Assembly: GCF_030540875.1 (NCBI RefSeq)
Contig: NZ_JAUOEM010000010.1
Coordinates: 41,515 to 105,514 of the forward strand
Reading direction: 5' to 3'
DNA from: Flavivirga amylovorans
GTDB lineage: Bacteria; Bacteroidota; Bacteroidia; Flavobacteriales; Flavobacteriaceae
DNA length: 64,000 bases
Below are positions 1 to 9,239 of the stretch, piece after piece. Under the pieces are notes generated by a model that saw only the letters and a list, made by a program, of their open reading frames with translations, searched no databases and was not told the origin of the DNA. Numbering within the stretch: position 1 is the first letter of the stretch; each line of letters opens with the position of its first letter. Position numbers and translations under genes: made by a program.

Positions 1-296
1 TTTTCAGGAAAAGAAAGGTTAAATAAAAGTAAAACAGCCGCAGCAATACCAGATATATAAATGATGGCTCTTTTTCTAAACAAAGGAATTCTTTTCGTAG
101 GTGTCTTAGTTGAAACCTTGTTTATAATGACATCTTCCAAAGTATTTAAATAACCTTCAGGTAATTTAAAACCAGAATCGTTTGCTACTTTTTCTAGTTT
201 TATATCACTAAAAATAGCTTCTTCTAAAGAATTAAAATAATCATCTGGAACTTTAAATCCAGTGTTTTTGATGTTATGTAGTTTATCTTGTTTCAT
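1..296 (-). CDS. Membrane protein downstream of sigma factor (partial)
   Basis: Only the first 98 residues are in the window; the gene runs off the left edge. It starts at an ATG 36 nt after the stop of the sigma factor gene, so the two are probably cotranscribed. The soluble N-terminus holds two copies of a GF-K-P/LP-Y-N-LE motif (around residues 14-26 and 43-55), followed by a basic stretch and a hydrophobic segment near residues 78-92. This layout is common in Flavobacteriaceae proteins encoded behind ECF sigma factors, so an anti-sigma or sigma-partner role is inferred from position only. I do not recognise a named domain. Confidence 0.75.
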   Translation of the reverse strand, partial: MKQDKLHNIKNTGFKVPDDYFNSLEEAIFSDIKLEKVANDSGFKLPEGYLNTLEDVIINKVSTKTPTKRIPLFRKRAIIYISGIAAAVLLLFNLSFPE

Positions 297-332
297 TATT
301 TTATTAATAAGACTAGAGATCTTAATAAAGGT

Positions 333-875
333 TTAATCTTTAGTTAAATACGCTTCAATTTTTTTGACTGCTATATGATACGATGCTTTTAAAGCACCTT
401 CACTTGTCTCAAGAATATCAGACATGTCTTTGTACTTTATATCTTCAAAATATTTCATATTAAAAACCAGTTGTTGCTTTTCTGGTAAAGTGGCAATAGC
501 TTGTTGTAATTTTAGTTGAATGGTGTTCCCTTCAAAATAGATATCAGATGTTAGATTGTTTATTGCTAGTTGTTGTATTTCCTCACTTGTAATTTGTAAT
601 CGTTTGGCATTTTTATTAATAAATGTAATTGATTCGTTTGTAGCAATTCGGTATATCCATGAAAACAATTTACTATCTCCTTTAAAGTTGTGAATGTTTT
701 TATAAACTTTAATAAAAGTGTTTTGTAACACGTCATCGGTGTCATCATGTGACTTTACTATATTACGAATGTGCCAATATAAGCGTTCTTTATATAGAGT
801 AATGAGTGTCCTAAAAGCTTTCTCCTTAAGGTTTTCTGATTTTAATTCTTCTAACAGTTGTGTTTCGTTGGTCAC
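333..875 (-). CDS. RNA polymerase ECF sigma factor
   Basis: A 180-residue sigma-70 family protein of ECF size. Region 2 is visible as the stretch with DDVLQNTFIKVYKN and FSWIYRIATN (about residues 47-80). Region 4 is visible as ALPEKQQLVFNMKYF followed by a helix-turn-helix (about residues 128-172). The start is GTG at 875. It directs RNA polymerase to a regulon that cannot be deduced here. The gene is followed after 36 nt by a membrane protein with repeat motifs that is a likely regulatory partner. A short palindrome lies just upstream of the start (881-904). Family assignment is firm; the inducing signal is unknown. Confidence 0.93.
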   Translation of the reverse strand: MTNETQLLEELKSENLKEKAFRTLITLYKERLYWHIRNIVKSHDDTDDVLQNTFIKVYKNIHNFKGDSKLFSWIYRIATNESITFINKNAKRLQITSEEIQQLAINNLTSDIYFEGNTIQLKLQQAIATLPEKQQLVFNMKYFEDIKYKDMSDILETSEGALKASYHIAVKKIEAYLTKD

Positions 876-880
876 AAAAA

Positions 881-904
881 TTATTTAGTCTTTAGACTAA
901 TAAA
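881..904. promoter_or_regulatory. Small palindrome upstream of sigma gene
   Basis: An inverted repeat with the core TTAGTC-TTTA-GACTAA and further partial matching on both sides. It ends 5 nt before the GTG start of the sigma factor gene. It could be an operator or an mRNA leader hairpin. No T-run follows it on either strand, so it is not a typical terminator. Confidence 0.3.
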
Positions 905-1017
905 TATACGGAAAGTTTAAGTTTTATTTTTATTTTTTATAACTTTTTGAATAACAGTTGTTTATGTGTATTTTTATCGATTAAGTGTATTAAAATAACG
1001 ATTAAATGCGTTTTTTC

Positions 1018-1048
1018 TTGTTAGAAAAGGTTTTTTGTATTATGTTTG
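1018..1048 (+). promoter_or_regulatory. Bacteroidetes-type promoter for a small RNA
   Basis: TTG at 1018-1020, a 20-nt spacer, then TATGTTTG at 1041-1048. This fits the Bacteroidetes housekeeping promoter (TTG, 19-21 nt, TAnnTTTG), the same form seen before rpmE2, mtaB and rpmH in this window. No protein gene on the + strand lies downstream before the terminator at 1099-1138. Confidence 0.5.
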
Positions 1049-1054
1049 TAACAG

Positions 1055-1137
1055 AAACCTACTTATTGTTGTTAGTCGTCCCCAAGTCTACCAATGAACA
1101 AAAAAAGGATAGAAACCCAAATCTCTATCCTTTTTTT
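1055..1137 (+). ncRNA. Candidate small RNA
   Basis: About 83 nt lie between a well-formed + strand promoter (1018-1048) and a strong intrinsic terminator (1099-1138), in a gap between two leftward genes. The only reading frame inside is a 16-codon one that runs into the terminator. The 5' part (about 1055-1098) is non-repetitive and comparatively rich in C and G for this genome. The start is estimated as 6-7 nt after the -7 box. It does not look like tmRNA, the SRP RNA (no conserved GNRA loop region) or a tRNA. A Bacteroidetes sRNA family such as Flavo-1 is possible, but I cannot match it from memory. Confidence 0.45.
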
Positions 1138-1138
1138 A
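1099..1138. terminator. Bidirectional intrinsic terminator
   Basis: A 14-bp stem, A7GGATAGA (1100-1113) with TCTATCCT7 (1124-1137), around a 10-nt loop. T-runs follow on both strands. It can end the leftward ABC transporter gene (stop at 1159) and the proposed rightward small RNA. Confidence 0.8.
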
Positions 1139-1158
1139 TTTTAAGCGAATAAATCCTA

Positions 1159-2982
1159 TTACCCGAAGCTTTGCATTTCTACTAGTTTGTAGTAAACGCC
1201 TTTTTTATCAATAAGATCTTTGTGTTTTCCTTGTTCGACAATTTCCCCTTTATTAAGCACGACGATTTCATCTGCATTTTGAATGGTAGATAATCTATGG
1301 GCAATAACAATAGAGGTTCTATTTTTCATCATATTCTCAAGGGCAACTTGAACTAAACGCTCACTTTCAGTGTCTAAAGCAGAAGTAGCCTCATCTAGAA
1401 TCATAATAGGAGGGTTCTTTAAAACAGCCCTTGCTATACTGAGTCGTTGTTGTTGACCTCCAGAAACTTTGTCTCCCGAATCGCCTATATTTGTATTTAT
1501 ACCTTTGGGTAAAATTTTAACAAATTCCCAAGCATTAGCTATTTTTAATGCCTCAATAATCTCTTCATCAGTAGCATTTTCTTTACCAATGAGTAAATTG
1601 TTCTTTATAGTGTCATTAAACAAAATAGATTTTTGAGTCACCAAGCCAATTAAATTTCTTAAAGAATGTTTTGTTAAGTCTCTAATGTCTTTACCGTCTA
1701 TAGTTATGTTTCCACTAGTTACATCGTAAAAACGAGTAACAAGATTGGCTATAGTACTTTTGCCACTTCCTGATTGACCAACTAAAGCGACACTCTTTCC
1801 TTTTGGTACTTCTATAGTGAACTCTTTTAAGACTAAGTCGTCTTCGTATTTAAAAGATACCTTATTGAGGTTAATAGCTTTAGAAAAATCTGTTTTAGTT
1901 TTTGCATTGGGTTTATCTGCTATAGGAGAAGATGTATTCAGAATTTCTAAAACACGTTCAGCAGCAGCATTTCCTTTTTTTACACTATAACTGGCTTTGC
2001 TAATGGCTTTAGCTGGAGTTAAAATATTATAAGCAAGTCCCATATAAACAATAAATAAACCAGCTTCGAGGCTTTTTTCATTTAAAACCATTTGTCCTCC
2101 ATACCATAATAGGATGGCTATAACAAGTATACCTAAAAACTCACTAGTTGGTGAGGCTAGATTTTGACGGTTTAGTAGTTTATTGGAAAATTTATAGAAT
2201 CTAAGAGTTGAATCTTTGAACTTTTGTCCAAAAATATCTTCAGCATTGAATCCTTTAATTACTTTAAGTCCTCCTAAAGTTTCTTCTATTATTGATAAAA
2301 AGTGTCCTTGTTCGGTTTGTACTTTATCTGAGTGTTTTTTTAAACTTTTACCTATTCTAGATATAATAAACCCGGAAACAGGTATAAAAATGAAAACGAA
2401 TAAAGTAAGTTGTGAGCTTATAAGAAACATGGTAATGATAGTAAAAAGTATCATTAGGGGTTCTTTAACAATAAGTTCTAGAATAGATAGAAAAGACCCT
2501 TGAATTTCTTGTACGTCGGTAGTTATTCTAGCAATAGTATCGCCTTTACGTTTATCTGAAAAAAAAGACAAAGGTAAATGAGTGATTTTTTTAAATAACT
2601 CATTTCGTATATCTTTAAGAACGCCATTACGCAAAAAAGTTATAAAATACATGGCAAGATAGCCGAAGAAGTTTTTTAATAAAAACATGCATATTACCAA
2701 AACTACCATAAAAATAAGAACATCGTCATGCCCATCATTGGCTTTTTGGGTTACAAAATAATTAAGATAATTCTCTAAATAATCTTTTGCATTTGAAATG
2801 CCAGTCCAGACAGGTTTGATATTTAGTTGTTTAGTTTTATCGAATAAAACATTAAGCATAGGAAATAGAGAAACCATTGCCAACGTACCAAATAATGCAT
2901 AAAAAATATTACTGATAATATTTAAAACGGCATAATTTTTATAGGGTTTTGCAAAACGAAGTATTTGCTTGAAGTAATTCAT
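1159..2982 (-). CDS. ABC exporter, MsbA/lipid-exporter type
   Basis: A 607-residue fused half-transporter. The N-terminal six-helix membrane domain covers about residues 15-340; the ATPase domain lies at about 365-600. The ATPase has Walker A GQSGSGKST at 402-410, an SGGQQQR signature and the Walker B/D-loop MILDEATSALD. The architecture is that of MsbA-like lipid or drug exporters working as homodimers in the inner membrane; the substrate cannot be read from sequence. Its ATG overlaps the stop of the upstream phosphomutase gene by one base, so the two are translationally coupled. Placement after a sugar-phosphate mutase and a GT2 glycosyltransferase fits an envelope glycolipid role. This is inference. 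Confidence 0.92.
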   Translation of the reverse strand: MNYFKQILRFAKPYKNYAVLNIISNIFYALFGTLAMVSLFPMLNVLFDKTKQLNIKPVWTGISNAKDYLENYLNYFVTQKANDGHDDVLIFMVVLVICMFLLKNFFGYLAMYFITFLRNGVLKDIRNELFKKITHLPLSFFSDKRKGDTIARITTDVQEIQGSFLSILELIVKEPLMILFTIITMFLISSQLTLFVFIFIPVSGFIISRIGKSLKKHSDKVQTEQGHFLSIIEETLGGLKVIKGFNAEDIFGQKFKDSTLRFYKFSNKLLNRQNLASPTSEFLGILVIAILLWYGGQMVLNEKSLEAGLFIVYMGLAYNILTPAKAISKASYSVKKGNAAAERVLEILNTSSPIADKPNAKTKTDFSKAINLNKVSFKYEDDLVLKEFTIEVPKGKSVALVGQSGSGKSTIANLVTRFYDVTSGNITIDGKDIRDLTKHSLRNLIGLVTQKSILFNDTIKNNLLIGKENATDEEIIEALKIANAWEFVKILPKGINTNIGDSGDKVSGGQQQRLSIARAVLKNPPIMILDEATSALDTESERLVQVALENMMKNRTSIVIAHRLSTIQNADEIVVLNKGEIVEQGKHKDLIDKKGVYYKLVEMQSFG

Positions 2983-4712
2983 TAATTAAGTTTCATGTCT
3001 TTTAAAATAGCATCTATTTTAGATTCTAATTTTGCTTCTGTATCATTAAAAGCCTCTACAGATTCTAAATTATCATTGACGCTAATGTAGAATTTTATTT
3101 TAGGCTCAGTACCACTTGGTCTTAACGCTATTTGACTACCGTCTTCTGTATAATAAATTAATACATTAGACTTTGGAATATCGATCGTATTTTCTACACC
3201 TGTAATCATATTTTTGGTAATAGATAATAGATAATCTTCAACTTTTACTACTTTCGATCCGTTTACAACAGTTAATGGATTTTCGCGAGCATCAATCATC
3301 ATTTGTTTAATCTCTTCAGCGCCTTCAATACCTTTTTTAGTTAGGGACACTAGACGCTCTTTGTAAAGTCCATGCTCTACATATAGTTTGATAAGTTCGC
3401 TATAAAAAGAACTTCCTATAGATTTAGATTGAGCAGCTATCTCACAGGCTAAAAGTGTTGAGGTGACTGCATCTTTATCTCGAACAAAATCACCGACCAT
3501 AAAACCAAAACTCTCTTCGCCACCACCAATAAAGTCAAGCTCTGGGAAGTCTTTTATTAATTTAGCGATCCATTTAAATCCTGTTAAAACAATTTTGCTA
3601 TCCACTTTATAAGCTTCAGCAAGTTTATTTAACATGGGCGTTGAGACTATAGTTGAGGCTATAAATTCTTTTCCTTTAATTTTGCCTTCTGCTTTCCATT
3701 GTTTTAATAGGAAATCTGTCATCATTAACATGGTTTGATTTCCGTTAAGCAGTTGTAGTTTATTTTCTGAATTGCGTACTGCAACACCTAATCTATCACA
3801 ATCTGGATCTGTTCCAATAACAATATCGGCGTTTACATTATTAGCTAATTCTAATGCCATTTTTAAGGCTGCTGGTTCTTCCGGGTTTGGTGATGCTACT
3901 GTTGGAAAATCCCCATCTGGAACCTCTTGTTCTTTTACAATATGAACATTTTTGTACCCAGCACGTTTTAACGTTTCTGGAACTGCTGTAATAGAAGTAC
4001 CATGAAGTGAGGTGAAAACAATATTTAAATTATCTTTTGCCTCTTGCGAAACTCCACAACTGCCATTTTCTACTGAAGCATTGATAAATACATCATCAAC
4101 ATCTTTTCCTATGTAGTGGATAAGGTTGTCATTGGCTTCAAATTTTATATTGGCATAATCAAGATTGTTTATAACTTGTATTAAGGCATCATCATGTGGT
4201 GGTACTAATTGACCTCCATCTTGCCAATATACTTTATATCCGTTGTATTCTGGTGGATTGTGTGAAGCGGTTAAAACAATACCACAATGACAGTTTAAAT
4301 GTTTAACAGCAAAAGATAACTCTGGTGTTGCACGTAAATCTTCAAATAAATAAACTTCAATATTATTGGCCGAAAACACATCAGCAACAACTTTAGCTAG
4401 TGTTTTACTGTTGTGTCTACAATCGTAAGCAATAACAGCTTTTGGATTTTCATTTGGAAAAGATTTACGTAAATAATCACTCAATCCCTGAGTGCTTTTT
4501 CCAAGGGTATATTTGTTTATGCGATTGGTTCCAACACCCATAATACCACGCATACCACCAGTTCCAAATTCTAAGTCTTTATAAAAACTTTCTTGAATGT
4601 CTTTTGGATTATTAGCTATACTATCTTTAATGAATGCTTGTGTATCCGCATCAAAAGTTGGAGTTAGCCATTTATTTATTCTATCTAAAATATTAGGTTC
4701 TATGTAAATCAT
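2982..4712 (-). CDS. Phosphoglucomutase/phosphomannomutase
   Basis: A 576-residue alpha-D-phosphohexomutase that interconverts hexose 1- and 6-phosphates in the cytoplasm. The active-site loop [13 protein letters not shown] puts the phosphoserine at about S150. The metal loop DPDCDRLG, the sugar-binding GGEESFGF and the C-terminal phosphate loop RPSGTEPK are all present, so the enzyme looks intact. The length matches the long PGM2-like subfamily common in Bacteroidetes rather than the 450-residue ManB form. It overlaps the ABC exporter start by one base and probably forms an operon with it. The products would feed nucleotide-sugar synthesis. Confidence 0.94.
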   Translation of the reverse strand: MIYIEPNILDRINKWLTPTFDADTQAFIKDSIANNPKDIQESFYKDLEFGTGGMRGIMGVGTNRINKYTLGKSTQGLSDYLRKSFPNENPKAVIAYDCRHNSKTLAKVVADVFSANNIEVYLFEDLRATPELSFAVKHLNCHCGIVLTASHNPPEYNGYKVYWQDGGQLVPPHDDALIQVINNLDYANIKFEANDNLIHYIGKDVDDVFINASVENGSCGVSQEAKDNLNIVFTSLHGTSITAVPETLKRAGYKNVHIVKEQEVPDGDFPTVASPNPEEPAALKMALELANNVNADIVIGTDPDCDRLGVAVRNSENKLQLLNGNQTMLMMTDFLLKQWKAEGKIKGKEFIASTIVSTPMLNKLAEAYKVDSKIVLTGFKWIAKLIKDFPELDFIGGGEESFGFMVGDFVRDKDAVTSTLLACEIAAQSKSIGSSFYSELIKLYVEHGLYKERLVSLTKKGIEGAEEIKQMMIDARENPLTVVNGSKVVKVEDYLLSITKNMITGVENTIDIPKSNVLIYYTEDGSQIALRPSGTEPKIKFYISVNDNLESVEAFNDTEAKLESKIDAILKDMKLN

Positions 4713-4856
4713 ATGTCAATTAAATAAGTGCAAAAATAATCAATTAGTCAGATAATGTGTTTGTTTTTTCTACTGAACTCGCCATTTAACTACGTAAACG
4801 TTTTAGTGCTTTAGTAAGGTTATAGTATGCTGTATTTAGGGATCTAAATAATAATT

Positions 4857-5807
4857 CTAATCAAAATTCAGTTCATTTTTAATAGAATATCGTTTTTTAC
4901 CTTGTTTAGTACGCAAAATAATTTCACCTAAAAAACCAGCAACAAAAAATTGTGTACCAATAATCATGGTGGAAAGTGCTATATAAAATTGAGGTCGTTG
5001 TGTGATAAGCCTTCCTGTAGGATTCAAAAACAATTTATCTATACCTAAATAGAAAGAAAATCCTAAACCGATTGTAAACATAATGAACCCTAATGCACCA
5101 AATAAATGCATAGGACGTTTACCAAAACTTGATAAGAACCAAATAGTAATTAAATCTAAAAAACCATGAACAAAACGGTTCATTCCGAATTTTGTTTCTC
5201 CATATTTTCTAGCTTGGTGTTGTACTACTTTTTCACCAATTTTTGTAAACCCTGCATTTTTAGATAATACAGGAATATAACGATGCATTTCACCATTGAC
5301 ATCGATATTTTTAACAACGTTTAATCTGTAGGCCTTAAGACCACAATTAAAATCGTTTAATTTTACCCCAGAAGTTTTTCTAGCTGCCCAATTAAATAGT
5401 TTTGAAGGTAAGTTTTTGGCAATAACAGAATCATAACGTTTCTTTTTCCATCCAGAAACTAAGTCGAAACCATCGTCTTTAATCATATTGTAAAGTTCTG
5501 GTATTTCATCAGGATTGTCTTGCAGGTCGGCATCCATGGTAATTACGACATCTCCTTTAGCCTTTTCAAAACCAGCATGTAGTGCTTGAGATTTACCGAA
5601 ATTTTTAAAAAACCGAATCCCTTTTACATCATCGTTTTGCGATGCTAATTGAGAAATGATTTGCCAGGAATTATCTGTACTGCCATCATCAATAAAAATA
5701 ATTTCATAAGAAAAATGATTGGATTGCATAACTTTTGCAATCCAATCATGTAATTCAGATAAAGAGTCTTGTTCGTTTAGTAGTGGTATAACTACAGATA
5801 TATTCAT
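4857..5807 (-). CDS. GT2 glycosyltransferase, polyprenyl-phosphate type
   Basis: A 316-residue DPM1/GtrB-like enzyme. The GT-A domain starts at the N-terminus with VVIPLLNEQ, IIFIDDGSTDNS (around residues 38-49) and the MDADLQDNPDEIP metal-binding segment. Two transmembrane helices follow in the last 90 residues (about 232-255 and 272-297). Such proteins move a sugar from a nucleotide donor to a polyprenyl phosphate at the inner membrane, supplying envelope glycan or lipid modification. It is 39 nt downstream of a DUF4199 gene and probably shares its transcript. The sugar is not predictable. Confidence 0.92.
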   Translation of the reverse strand: MNISVVIPLLNEQDSLSELHDWIAKVMQSNHFSYEIIFIDDGSTDNSWQIISQLASQNDDVKGIRFFKNFGKSQALHAGFEKAKGDVVITMDADLQDNPDEIPELYNMIKDDGFDLVSGWKKKRYDSVIAKNLPSKLFNWAARKTSGVKLNDFNCGLKAYRLNVVKNIDVNGEMHRYIPVLSKNAGFTKIGEKVVQHQARKYGETKFGMNRFVHGFLDLITIWFLSSFGKRPMHLFGALGFIMFTIGLGFSFYLGIDKLFLNPTGRLITQRPQFYIALSTMIIGTQFFVAGFLGEIILRTKQGKKRYSIKNELNFD

Positions 5808-5846
5808 TTAAATATTTTCAAAATTCAATATTCAAAAATAGCGAAT

Positions 5847-6377
5847 TTATTCTGTGTCTGGATTACTTTTTTTCATTGCAGCAGCAACTATTAATCCGAT
5901 GATACTAAAAAACACTAAATACCCTGCTAGTCCTTTAGCAATGTTTCCTAACGAATATTGATTTTGAGATTCAATTTGTTCGACAGATTTAGCAATAGCA
6001 TCACTAGGTGTATTAAAACCCTCAAGCATTTCGATCGTTTTTTCAATGGTTTTTTCTTTTAATACTTCTGCTGCATCCGTATCAATGAAATTGAATAATA
6101 AATAAGAAACAAACGTGCTTATAACCAAGCCTATTAAAACAGTGAAAAAATATGAAGTAAAGGCTTCTTTAAAAGAGGCATAGCCGTTTTGGAGTTGTTT
6201 CGTTTTTGCAACTGAAATAATACCCAAGACTATTATAACAATTAAAATAAAAATACCATACCACATATTTGTTAGTAAATCTAGGCTTACTGCATATGCA
6301 ACAACAGTTAAAAGAGCAAGTATTGCTCCTAAATATAATCCATAATTTGAGGCTATAGATTTTAATGATTTTTCCAT
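5847..6377 (-). CDS. DUF4199 membrane protein
   Basis: A 176-residue integral membrane protein with four hydrophobic segments (about 12-30, 35-54, 70-95 and 147-168) and a hydrophilic stretch between the third and fourth. The pattern, length and position directly upstream of a GT2 glycosyltransferase match the DUF4199 family, which is widespread in Bacteroidetes and has no assigned function. The gap to the glycosyltransferase is 39 nt, so an operon is likely. The call is from recalled family features, not a search. Confidence 0.8.
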   Translation of the reverse strand: MEKSLKSIASNYGLYLGAILALLTVVAYAVSLDLLTNMWYGIFILIVIIVLGIISVAKTKQLQNGYASFKEAFTSYFFTVLIGLVISTFVSYLLFNFIDTDAAEVLKEKTIEKTIEMLEGFNTPSDAIAKSVEQIESQNQYSLGNIAKGLAGYLVFFSIIGLIVAAAMKKSNPDTE

Positions 6378-6468
6378 AATATTTTGTTTAAAACGTTAGT
6401 TGATTTGTTAGTGTCCAAATATAAGAAAACGTTACACTAAAGGTTAAAATAAAAAATAACAAAAAGTA

Positions 6469-6499
6469 TTGCGCATTTATAAAAAATGCTTAAATTTGC
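6469..6499 (+). promoter_or_regulatory. Promoter of the L31 gene
   Basis: TTG at 6469-6471, a 19-nt spacer, then TAAATTTG at 6491-6498. This is the Bacteroidetes vegetative promoter consensus, about 40 nt before the rpmE2 start. Confidence 0.75.
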
Positions 6500-6536
6500 A
6501 GCTCCAAAATTGTAAAGAATAATAAAGCATTTAGTG

Positions 6537-6788
6537 ATGAGAAAAGGTATACATCCAGAAAATTATAGATTAGTAGCATTTAAAGATATGTCTAACGATG
6601 ATGTGTTTTTAACAAAGTCTACTGCAGATACTAATGAAACTTTAGAGGTTGATGGTGTTGAGTATCCACTTGTTAAAATGGAGATATCAAGAACATCACA
6701 TCCATATTATACTGGTAAATCTAAATTAGTAGATACTGCTGGTCGTATTGATAAGTTTAAAACTAAATACGCAAAATTTAAGAAATAG
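6537..6788 (+). CDS. rpmE2: 50S ribosomal protein L31, type B
   Basis: Full-length (83 residues) L31 of the type B (zinc-independent) class. It starts with [14 protein letters not shown], contains [20 protein letters not shown] and lacks the four zinc-binding cysteines of type A. I use the ATG at 6537; an in-frame GTG directly before it would add one residue. A consensus promoter sits at 6469-6499 and an intrinsic terminator follows at 6815-6846, so it is a single-gene unit. It is a structural component of the large ribosomal subunit. Confidence 0.97.
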   Translation: MRKGIHPENYRLVAFKDMSNDDVFLTKSTADTNETLEVDGVEYPLVKMEISRTSHPYYTGKSKLVDTAGRIDKFKTKYAKFKK

Positions 6789-6814
6789 TTTAAGCGTAAA
6801 TCATAAGATAAAAT

Positions 6815-6846
6815 AAAAAAGCCTTTCATTTTTGAAAGGCTTTTTT
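6815..6846. terminator. Intrinsic terminator after rpmE2
   Basis: A 13-bp stem (A6GCCTTTC with GAAAGGCT6) around a 6-nt loop, 26 nt after the rpmE2 stop, with T-runs on both strands. Confidence 0.88.
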
Positions 6847-6948
6847 ATTTTATCTAATTGAGTTACTTTTGGATACTTAAAAATTACTTAATATTAACGC
6901 GTAAAAACTAGTAACTTTTAACATCATAACTCACAACTTTATTTTTTT

Positions 6949-8124
6949 ATGAATTACATTCTTTTTGATGGATCTTCTCGTAACAATTTGTTACCATTTA
7001 CATTTACTAGACCAGTAGCGGATATTAGAGTTGGCATATTGACCATTCGTGAAAAATGGGAATTTTTTTTAAAAATGACAACGACTACTGTTACCGAAGA
7101 TTATTTATCTGATAAATATCCTATGGTGGAAATGGAAGAAAATGTGATGATTAATGCATCATATTTTCCAAATTTAGAGTTGGTTGAAAGAATTAAGGGA
7201 CTAAAAGAAAATCAGGCCATTTTTAAAGACGAAGCTATTATTGCATTTTTTTCTAAAGAAGGGCAAGATGATATTGATTTTGATCGCTTTGAAATATTTG
7301 ATTTTGAAGGTGATATTATTAAGATTGAAAATACTTGGGATATTTTTTCTAAAAATGGAGAAGCTATTCAAGAAGATTTTAACTTAATCACAAAAGATAG
7401 AACATCACAGCCCATACCATCCAGTAATAATGTTATAGCACCGGAAAATATTTTTGTAGAAGAAGGAGCTAACTTGGAATTTGTGACACTCAATGCTAGT
7501 AGCGGGCCAATTTATATTGGTAAAAACGCGGAAATAATGGAAGGGAGCGTGATACGAGGGGCTTTTGCCTTATGTGAATCTGCAGTAGTAAAAATGGCTG
7601 CAAAGATTTATGGACCAACTACAATTGGACCTTGTAGTAAAGTTGGAGGAGAGGTTGGTAATTCCGTTTTGTTTGCTAATTCTAATAAAGGCCATGAAGG
7701 CTATTTAGGGAATTCTGTTTTAGGAGAATGGTGTAATATGGGTGCAGATACCAATACGTCTAATTTAAAAAATAATTACGCAGAAGTGCGTTTATGGGAT
7801 TATGAAACCGAGAGCTTTGCAAAAACTGGATTGCAATTTTGTGGTTTAATGATGGGAGATCACAGTAAATGTGGTATCAACACGATGTTTAATACAGGAA
7901 CAGTTGTAGGGGTTAGTGCCAATATTTTTGGCAGTGGTTTTCCTAGAAATTTTGTGCCAAGCTTTAGTTGGGGCGGTCATAGTGGATTTACTACTTATTT
8001 AACTAAGAAAGCATTTGAAGTTGCCGATATTGTTATGTCCAGACGCAATAAGGAATTCACAGAACAAGATCAAGCTATTTTAGAATATGTTTTTGAAGAA
8101 ACTAAGAAATATAGAAGAGAGTGA
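6949..8124 (+). CDS. GlmU-family sugar nucleotidyltransferase/left-handed beta-helix protein
   Basis: A 391-residue protein of the Bacteroidetes GlmU-like group. The N-terminus (YILFDGSSRNNLLPFTFTRP) is a diverged nucleotidyltransferase-like domain to about residue 150. From about 165 to 360 there are hexapeptide repeats typical of a left-handed beta-helix, including IYIGKNAEIMEGSVIRG and a GxxxNTSNLKNNY loop. By family it is annotated as a putative UDP-GlcNAc pyrophosphorylase/acetyltransferase. The standard GlmU nucleotide motif LAAGxGTRM is absent, so nucleotidyltransferase activity is uncertain. The gene stands alone between rpmE2 and a PD40 protein. Confidence 0.82.
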   Translation: MNYILFDGSSRNNLLPFTFTRPVADIRVGILTIREKWEFFLKMTTTTVTEDYLSDKYPMVEMEENVMINASYFPNLELVERIKGLKENQAIFKDEAIIAFFSKEGQDDIDFDRFEIFDFEGDIIKIENTWDIFSKNGEAIQEDFNLITKDRTSQPIPSSNNVIAPENIFVEEGANLEFVTLNASSGPIYIGKNAEIMEGSVIRGAFALCESAVVKMAAKIYGPTTIGPCSKVGGEVGNSVLFANSNKGHEGYLGNSVLGEWCNMGADTNTSNLKNNYAEVRLWDYETESFAKTGLQFCGLMMGDHSKCGINTMFNTGTVVGVSANIFGSGFPRNFVPSFSWGGHSGFTTYLTKKAFEVADIVMSRRNKEFTEQDQAILEYVFEETKKYRRE

Positions 8125-8201
8125 TTTTTTGAGATGATGCTATAATCAATAGTAATAGATTTAAATTCTAATGATTATATTTGCTTGTAGCACAATGATT
8201 T

Positions 8202-9116
8202 ATGCTTAAGCTATTTTATTATATAATCTTTTTAATTGGACTGATAGGTTTTTCCCAAACTAAAAATTTCAGTATTAAAAACTTAGAAATTAACACTGAA
8301 TATCCGCATTTTGGTTTGATGCCAATTAATGATTCAAAAGTTGTTTTTACTTCATATTTATTAGATAAAAAGGGAAGGCTAAAACGATATGAAGGTAACC
8401 CCATCTTAACCATTTTTGAGGGCAACTTATCTGAAGAAGGTCATATCGTTAATGTTGCTCCTATACAAATAGATCCAAAGCAGAACATATCTCATATTAC
8501 AAGTGCCACGATATCTCCAGATGGGAAACACATTTATTTAGCGACTAATTATACTAGAAAAAATATGCCAAAAGGCAATTTTAATGAAGCTAATTTTCAT
8601 ATTACAGTAGGAGAGTATAAAACTGGCATTGGATGGACTAATTTTAATGTGTTGCCTTTCTGTAAACTTAAATACTCTTATGCCCATCCAGCTTTAAGTA
8701 AAGATGGAAAAACGTTATATTTTACCGCTAATATTAGAGGGGGAAAAGAGACCACTAGAGGAGGTTCGGATATATTTAAAGTAGATATTTTAAAGGATGG
8801 AAGGTATAGTGAACCAAAAAATTTAGGAAGCAAAGTTAATTCTTATAGTCGAGAGATGTTCCCTTTTATAAGTTCTGATGGCATTTTATATTTTGCATCC
8901 AATAGACCCAATGGTTTTGGTGGATTTGATATTTATAAAAGTATTGTGAATGACGAGGGAGTGTTTAAAAAAGCTGAAAAATTACCAAAACCAATAAATA
9001 GTAAGCAAGATGATTTTTGCTTGATTGTTGATGTTGAAAAAGGAACGGGGTATTTTTCCTCAAAGCGCCAAGGAGGAAAAGGAGATGATGATATTTATTT
9101 TTTTGTAATTAAATGA
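8202..9116 (+). CDS. Exported PD40 beta-propeller protein
   Basis: A 304-residue protein with an N-terminal signal peptide (hydrophobic residues 3-18, ending GFSQ). Four or more WD40-like/TolB-type blades follow, marked by ISPDGKHIYLATN, LSKDGKTLYFTAN and SSDGILYFASNRPNGFGGFDIY. In Bacteroidetes such propellers usually sit in front of an OmpA peptidoglycan-binding domain; here the protein ends after the propeller, so it is a short stand-alone form. Binding of envelope or surface partners is a guess. A TATATTTG -7 box at 8176-8183 lies just upstream. Confidence 0.8.
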   Translation: MLKLFYYIIFLIGLIGFSQTKNFSIKNLEINTEYPHFGLMPINDSKVVFTSYLLDKKGRLKRYEGNPILTIFEGNLSEEGHIVNVAPIQIDPKQNISHITSATISPDGKHIYLATNYTRKNMPKGNFNEANFHITVGEYKTGIGWTNFNVLPFCKLKYSYAHPALSKDGKTLYFTANIRGGKETTRGGSDIFKVDILKDGRYSEPKNLGSKVNSYSREMFPFISSDGILYFASNRPNGFGGFDIYKSIVNDEGVFKKAEKLPKPINSKQDDFCLIVDVEKGTGYFSSKRQGGKGDDDIYFFVIK

Positions 9117-9152
9117 AGGCGATATATTGCACGATTTTTAAATCTCTATAAA

Positions 9153-9239
9153 CCGAACTCATTTAGGCTTTTTCAATTTGCTAAAAAAAGGCAAGAACTT
9201 CTAATTTTCGCTTAAATCCAAAAAGTTTAAATGAGTTTA
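9153..9239. repeat. Imperfect palindromic repeat
   Basis: GAACTCATTTAGGCTTTTT at 9153-9171 pairs with AAAAAGTTTAAATGAGTTT at about 9221-9239, with 16-17 of 19 bases matching, around a loop of about 50 nt. It looks like a dispersed intergenic element rather than a terminator: the arms are far apart and no clean T-run follows. It overlaps the start of the YhhN-like remnant. Confidence 0.5.

Noticed and set aside
1041..1100. tRNA or SRP RNA in the small RNA candidate
   Set aside because: No cloverleaf with a TTC loop and no SRP apical loop sequence could be found.
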